DNA of 64,000 nt from Dastarcus helophoroides (taxonomy: Eukaryota > Arthropoda > Insecta > Coleoptera > Bothrideridae), in contig CM053329.1 in assembly GCA_028583605.1 (NCBI GenBank), forward strand, positions 17,425,955 to 17,489,954, given 5' to 3'. This document shows, piece after piece, positions 59,301-64,000 of the stretch (position 1 is its first letter; every line of letters starts with the position of its first letter). The notes beneath the pieces are model-generated. The model saw nothing but the letters and a program-made list of their open reading frames with translations. It was not told where the DNA came from and did not search any database. Position numbers and translations under genes: made by a program.

Positions 59301-59619
59301 TATTTAAATTAATGTAATCGTTTTAAATCATTTTTTCGTTTCGACCTCCACTGAAGTTGCTTCCTTTTTAAATAAAATCCTAAATTAAAGTTCTTTTATA
59401 CAAATATCCTTACTAAGTAAAACCAAAGTATTTAAATAATTATCGTTTGTTTTTAATTTTAGTTTATTTTGTTGCTGTAGGTCTATCACTTCCCAAAAAA
59501 GAATTCTTCTATAGAAGGAAAGTCTTTAGTTTCTCCTTGAAATTTTATTTCAGTCTTTAAACTTTTATTTTTATTTGGCCTTTTGAATTTTCATTACGAA
59601 ATTTTCATATATTTTTTAA

Positions 59620-59757
59620 TGGAACGGACTGGTCCTTGGTTACCTTCAAAAATTGAAACACAGAACTTGTCCCCTGAAACCAAGAAAAATTAAAAAACAC
59701 AACAAAGGTTGCTCTAACGCGTTTCGACAGCCAAGCTGTCATCCTCAGAGAGAAAAA
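59620..59757 (-). mobile_element. Family A hammerhead element, partial
   Basis: On the minus strand the ribozyme is followed by the full standard tail, ending GGTAACCAAGGACCAGTCCG then TTCCATT. Upstream of the ribozyme the element ends within a poly-A/T run. This copy best shows the downstream end of the family. Confidence 0.75.
59709..59754 (-). ncRNA. Hammerhead-like ribozyme, family A copy 3
   Basis: Minus strand: UUCUCU, CUGAGGA, U, GACAGC-UUG-GCUGUC, GAAAC, GCGUU, AGAGCAA. Stem I starts with four Watson-Crick pairs (CUCU/AGAG). The core has G at the variable position, which the consensus allows. Extra base and GUU triplet as in the other family A copies. Confidence 0.65.
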
Positions 59758-59759
59758 AA

Positions 59760-60090
59760 AATATATATTTTTTAGAAATGTTAACCTTGATTTTAAGCGT
59801 AACATTAAAATTTTAAACATAAATTTTGAATTTTTTGCCAGGAAATTCTTCAAAATTCTGACTTTAAAGTAGACATTCTAAGTAAGCATAATTCAAAACT
59901 TTAAGTTTAAACTTGAAATAATGACGTTTTTCTAAAATTTTTGACCTTAGTCTGCAAATGTTGCCCTTAACTACCTAAAATATTGAAAGTTGTTAAATAT
60001 GAAAGTTTACCAAGAAATGTAAATCTTTAGTCTTTTCTTGAAATTTTTATTTGAATCCTAAAATTTCGAGATTAATATTGAATACTTTAA
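59760..60090. other. AT-rich stretch, nothing recognised
   Basis: AT-rich sequence with words such as TTTTAAACATAAATTTTGAA; no gene, RNA or clear repeat. Confidence 0.4.
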
Positions 60091-60645
60091 AACCTGAAAT
60101 GTGGCGAATAGCTTCTCAATATGACGTAAGTATCCACCAAGAAAGGATTTTCTAAAACTCAACACCTAAGAGAGTGAAAATGTATATCAAATTTTAAATG
60201 TAATGAATCAGTAATATTAGACGTTTTTAAACATAAAGGTTCACGAAAAAATAAGAAAATCAATTCTTTATCGAATTTTTTATTTTAATCTCAAGATTTC
60301 GAGGTTAATGTCAAAAACTTACAAACCTGAAATTTGGAAAATAGATTCCTTATAGGACGTAAGTAGGTGCTAAAAAAGGATTTTTCCAAATTCCTTAGAG
60401 AGCTGAAAATGTCAAATTTCACTTGTGATGAATAAGTAATATTAAACAGGAAAGGTTCCAAAAAAGTAGAAATTTCAAGTCTATGTAGAAATTTTAGATT
60501 TAATGTCAAGATTTCGTGTGAAAAACTTACGAACCTGAAATTTGGCAAATAGGTTCCTTATACGACATAAGTATCCACTTAGAAAGGATTTTTCGAAATT
60601 CAGCATCTAAGGGGGTAAAAATGTGTATCAAATTTCACATGTAAT
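60091..60645 (+). repeat. Three tandem copies of a ~210-230-bp unit
   Basis: CCTGAAAT starts near 60093, 60326 and 60534. Each is followed by a version of GGCAAATAGGTTCCTTATAC, GACATAAGTATCCACTTAGA, AAGGATTTTTCGAAATTC and a CACATGTAATGAAT-like end. Copies are diverged by indels. The frame at 60291-60548 (minus) follows from this repeat. Confidence 0.8.
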
Positions 60646-60739
60646 GAATTACTCTTCCGATTGCTTGCTCTCAATAAACCAAACAAATTGTTTTATTTTA
60701 ATTTGTTTATGGTTAATGGAACAAGTGCCAATCTTTTAC

Positions 60740-60916
60740 CTACTTACTAAATTTTTCATGAATTTTATGGGGGTTAACTATTTCAACTATCCTGATGGGA
60801 CATTTTAAAGTAATAATCTTAGCATTACCCACATCCAAAGGAATAAGGTCTTGCGTAATATCAAGCTTCTTCTTCTTCTCAATCCAAATTTTGTCTACAT
60901 TACCGTGCGATATAAA
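60740..60916 (-). CDS. Possible short exon, protein unidentified (Tudor-like end?)
   Basis: An open minus-strand stretch of 58 codons between stops has balanced composition (Asp, Gly, Pro and Val besides Lys/Ile), unlike the low-complexity frames elsewhere. It includes NVDKIWIEKKKK, LDITQDLIPLDVGNAK and CPIRIVEIVNPHKIHEKF. The frame has no ATG, and GTAAGT at 60747-60742 (minus) is a good splice donor just before the stop, so it could be an internal exon. I see no strong upstream acceptor. The IVEIVNPHKI segment faintly recalls the first strand of extended Tudor domains in piRNA-pathway proteins, a weak resemblance only. It may be a decayed or chance frame. Confidence 0.28.
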   Translation of the reverse strand, partial: FISHGNVDKIWIEKKKKLDITQDLIPLDVGNAKIITLKCPIRIVEIVNPHKIHEKFSK

Positions 60917-61450
60917 TCATAAATCCTTATTATGTACAGTCTGGCTTGATGTTTATTGGGCGAGCTGGTTGCATTTTGTTTACACATGATTTGTCGTGCT
61001 TAAATAAAGACATAAAACTAAACTTAGACGGTGTAAACAAGCAGGGGCTAGGTAGGGCTTTCGATATTTAACGCACCGGCCCGGTAAGATCAAGATAAGG
61101 CCCCAGAGCCATGGCGTTTATATTCTTCAGCTGAACAACTTTAGAGGGGTCCGACCGAGATCTACCCCTTGCCAAGTTACAACATAGCCGTTCTAAGTTC
61201 TGGTTGGTTGGTCGGCACCCAACATGGTTATAATACTGTTCCGATTCATGGCACAAAGCTATTGTTAAATGCCGTGGACGATGCGTTTTTGCATCACCAA
61301 TTCGAAGGACAGTGAACTCAAAGGGTGACATTTACATGCGACTTGCATTCAGTGAAAGTGTCGTTTTCAAGGACTCGGAAACAAATGTGATCCTTCTTGG
61401 GAATCCGGTTAGTGGATGTGTTTTTATGTGCTCTTGGGGGAAAAATGCAT
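60917..61450. other. Unique region, no gene recognised
   Basis: GC-richer than its flanks at 61050-61400. An 87-codon minus-strand frame (61068-61331) contains no motif I recognise. It lies upstream of the possible exon on the same strand, but no junction can be argued. Confidence 0.4.
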
Positions 61451-62150
61451 GCTAAAATAATTAAATCAGTCAGTCTTAATTGTTTACGTATTTAATTCGT
61501 GATGTGTTACAGTTCAGGTCTGTTAAACATTCACTTTTTTAACAAGTTGTTGGGTCCTATTAAAAAAATAGTTTTTATATCTGGACCAACATTTTCTGCT
61601 GCTACTTTGGAGTTTCTAACAGATCTATAGGTTATTATTTTGATTTTTTCTCAACGATTTTTAATTTTTTCATGAAAAATTTTATCTCTTATAGCTTAAG
61701 TTTAACTTAGAAATGAATTTAAGACCAATAAAAAAAATGGAACAAAAATGTTTGAAAATTTTAGTTCAAATTATGAAACTTTTAACCTACACAACAACTA
61801 CGCGGTACATTTGATTCCAATTTTAAAATCAACAATATTACCCGAGTATACACAATTCAAATCTAAAATCTGGATTTGAAGTCCCACTCCAAATGAAGAT
61901 TTCAGGATTAGGATTTCAGTGATAACAAACAAATTTAGTACATTTAACTATTATGTACTGATAACTGCAACTGAATCTTAAAATAGATTTCCAAATACAA
62001 AGGGCTTACGATTTGTGAAATAATCCAGTTAATTTATCAATTAACTAATCCTAATGTTTGCTGGAACGGACTCGTCCTTGGTTATCTTCAAAAATTCAAT
62101 TACAGAACTTGTCCCCTGAAACCAAGAAAGATTAAAAAACACAACAAAGG

Positions 62151-62197
62151 TTGCTCTAACGCGTTTCGACAGCCAAGCTGTCATCCCCAGAGAAAAA
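62151..62197 (-). ncRNA. Hammerhead-like motif, family A copy 4 (core mutated)
   Basis: Minus strand: CUGGGGA in place of CUGANGA, then GACAGC-UUG-GCUGUC, GAAAC, GCGUU, AGAGCAACC. The invariant A of CUGA is G here, so cleavage is not expected. Stem II is intact. Confidence 0.55.
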
Positions 62198-62230
62198 CTG
62201 TCAGTTTTTCTCTAAAGATGACATTTTTTT

Positions 62231-62285
62231 TAGTTTCTCTCTGAAGATGACAGCTTGGCTGTCGAAACGCGTTAGCCAGCAACGT
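62231..62285 (+). ncRNA. Hammerhead-like ribozyme, family A copy 5
   Basis: Plus strand: AGUUUCUCU, CUGAAGA, U, GACAGC-UUG-GCUGUC, GAAAC, GCGUU, AGCCAGCAAC. Core and stem II are intact, but stem I is disturbed after the first two pairs by changed and inserted bases (GCCAGC where others have GAGC), which should weaken it. Confidence 0.55.
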
Positions 62286-64000
62286 TTGTTGTGTTTTTTA
62301 ATCTTTCTTGGTTTCAGGGGTCAAGTTCTGTATTTCAATTTTTAACTAATCCTAATAAAATACCTAATTTGAAATCTAAATTTTAAATATCCCAATTCAA
62401 ATTAAATGTTCAGATTTTGCCTAATTTATTAAATAACTAATCTAAATTTTAAGTCATCCAATTCAAATTAAATGTTCAGATTTTGCCTAATTTATTAAAT
62501 AACTAATACTTGTTTAGTTATTAAATTAACTGGATGCCATCTGATCTTTAAAGTAAAGGTCTCAGGATTTGGAAGGAGACTTGGGAGTCCCCTTTAATTC
62601 AAACTTTGGGATTAAACTTTTGGTAAAAGTGTTTGGTGTTTTATGAGTTAACTAATCCTAAATTGATTTTCCTTCAACCTTTCACTAACTTCCTGAATCG
62701 AATCTAAAATTCGAGTTTAAAGTATCTTATTTTAAATTGATATTTTTGATCTTCAATCAGAGTATCTTTCTAAATTGTAAACCAACTAATCCTTCTTCTC
62801 CTTTTTCTTCCTTTTATTTTTTGAGTTTAGTTGACTCGAAATAGTATTAATGAATTAGTTTTGTAGCAAGTGACGAAGGAAATATTTATAATGAAACCAT
62901 CTCAGTAACCAATCCTTATTGATACTTAATACTTTTACCTTCTAAACCATAAAACTAAAATCTAAGTTTGGCATCTCTTCAGAACTTATGACGTCAATGC
63001 TAGTATCTAGTTAATTTATAATTTTTTTCGTTGCTGGTTATTAAATTAATTTAATATTCGAAACCCTAAATTTGAAATCTTAACTAACTAATCCTAGGTT
63101 GATTTTGTTTGGTATTTTCATTGACATACTAAACTTAATATCAAACTGCCAGTTTTTACACTGACAATTCAGACTGAGGGTTTTTATGAGAAGTGTGAGA
63201 GCTAATTAACTAACTAATCCGTAGTAGGTTAAAAAAATTATATGATACTTTTAAAACAATTTAAATTTGAATTTCAAATTCAGATTGCATGCTTAGGATA
63301 TCCGCAGGAATATTATTTCGTATTCTCCCCGCTTAGCTTCGATATTTTATAAAAATTTGAAATCTTAAAGTCTCTTCTTTCAAACTCTAGGTTCTTAAAA
63401 ATTTAGTTCGAGTTATCTAATTAAAACATGAACTAACTAATCCTTATTTGGTTCATATTTTCTCTTAAAATGATTTGAGTTTAAAGTATCTTATTTTAAA
63501 TTGACATTTTGGATCTTCAATCAGAGTACCTTTATAAATTGTAAAACAACTAATCCTTCTTCTCCTTTTTCTTCTCTTTATTTTTTTAGTTTAGTTGACT
63601 CGAAATAATATTAATGAATTAGTTTTGTGGCAACTGACCTAGAAAATATTTATAATGAAACCATCTCAGTAACCAATCCTTTTTGATACTTAATACTTTT
63701 ACCTTCTAAAACCTAAAACTAAAATCTAAATTTGGCATCTCTTCAGACTTATGTAGCAACTGACCTAGGAAATATTTATAATGAAACCATCTCAGTAACC
63801 AATCCTTTTTGATACTTAATACTTTTACCTTCTAAAGCCTAAAACTAAAATCTAAATTTGGCATCTCTTCAGACTTATGACGTCAATGCTAGTATCTTTT
63901 TTCGTTGCTGGTTAATAAATTTATTTAATATTCCCCCCGAAACCCTAAATTTGAAATCTTAACTAACTAATCCTTAAGTTGATTTTGTTTGGTATTTTCA

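Larger units (their letters stand above)
62063..62345. mobile_element. Family A element, complete foldback with two ribozyme motifs
   Basis: The left arm starts GGAACGGACTCGTCCTTGG and carries a minus-strand hammerhead motif. The right arm carries a plus-strand motif and ends TCTGTATTTCAATTTTTAAC. Between the motifs is AACTGTCAGTTTTTCTCTAA and a further AAGATGACA stub, perhaps remains of a third core. The element is nested in the ACTAATCCT repeat, and that repeat resumes right after it (TAACTAATCCTAA). Confidence 0.8.
61451..64000 (+). repeat. Third tandem repeat, marked by ACTAATCCT
   Basis: TAACTAATCCTAA or AACTAACTAATCCT recurs near 62040, 62345, 62500, 62645, 62785, 63085, 63215, 63430, 63545 and 63965, closing units of variable length (about 80-300 bp). 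A long block (TGATCTTCAATCAGAGTA through AACCCTAAATTTGAAATC and GATTTTGTTTGGTATTTTCA) occurs at 62745-63120 and 63510-64000. The second copy has an extra internal duplication of ~125 bp (ATGAAACCATCTCAGTAACC at 63656 and 63781). The repeat runs past the right edge. Confidence 0.8.

Overview
The window looks like nuclear DNA of an animal, most likely an insect or another arthropod. It is AT-rich and almost entirely non-coding. It carries a nuclear copy of mitochondrial cox3 that reads best with the invertebrate mitochondrial code, several tandem satellites, a tRNA-derived SINE, a transposon with target-site duplications, and several self-cleaving-ribozyme-like sequences. I found no intact protein gene. 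The open frames are short, lack family motifs and mostly lie in A/T-rich repeats.

Layout. 1-1960 is a degenerate ~38-40 bp minisatellite. 2690-20200 is dominated by one satellite superfamily with ~166-170 bp monomers (dimers of ~335 bp on the left, 332 bp on the right). Every subfamily keeps a box close to TTTTGATACWGACCAGTGCT. The arrays run forward (2690-7560), reversed (8880-10450) and forward again (11820-20200), separated by unique spacers. Nested in them are a hammerhead-bearing insertion (3873-4200) and a palindrome joined to the cox3 fragment (15778-16057). 20200-24600 is mostly unique DNA with perfect palindromes and the SINE. 24600-29900, 32700-38860, 41330-43960 and 45430-49400 are a very degenerate A/T-rich repeat field built on variants of GAAATTTTCAAAAAA, with nested duplications. 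41309-44017 is a transposon with inverted termini and a perfect 8-bp target duplication, so part of this field is transposon interior. 49443-50345 holds copies of another element. 53560-59300 is a second satellite (~240 bp monomer, 488 bp dimer). 61450-64000 is a third repeat marked by ACTAATCCT.

The most interesting signal is a set of nine hammerhead-ribozyme-like sequences in four families (at 4146, 42581, 44999/45200, and 38934/46282/59709/62151/62231). They have the CUGANGA and GAAA cores, stem II with compensatory changes, short palindromic stem III and mostly paired stem I. Several sit in long inverted repeats. This is the arrangement known for Penelope-like retroelements and retrozymes, but no reverse transcriptase is visible, so these are short non-autonomous remnants. 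A possible short exon at 60740-60916 (minus) is the only stretch that reads like real protein, and its identity is uncertain.
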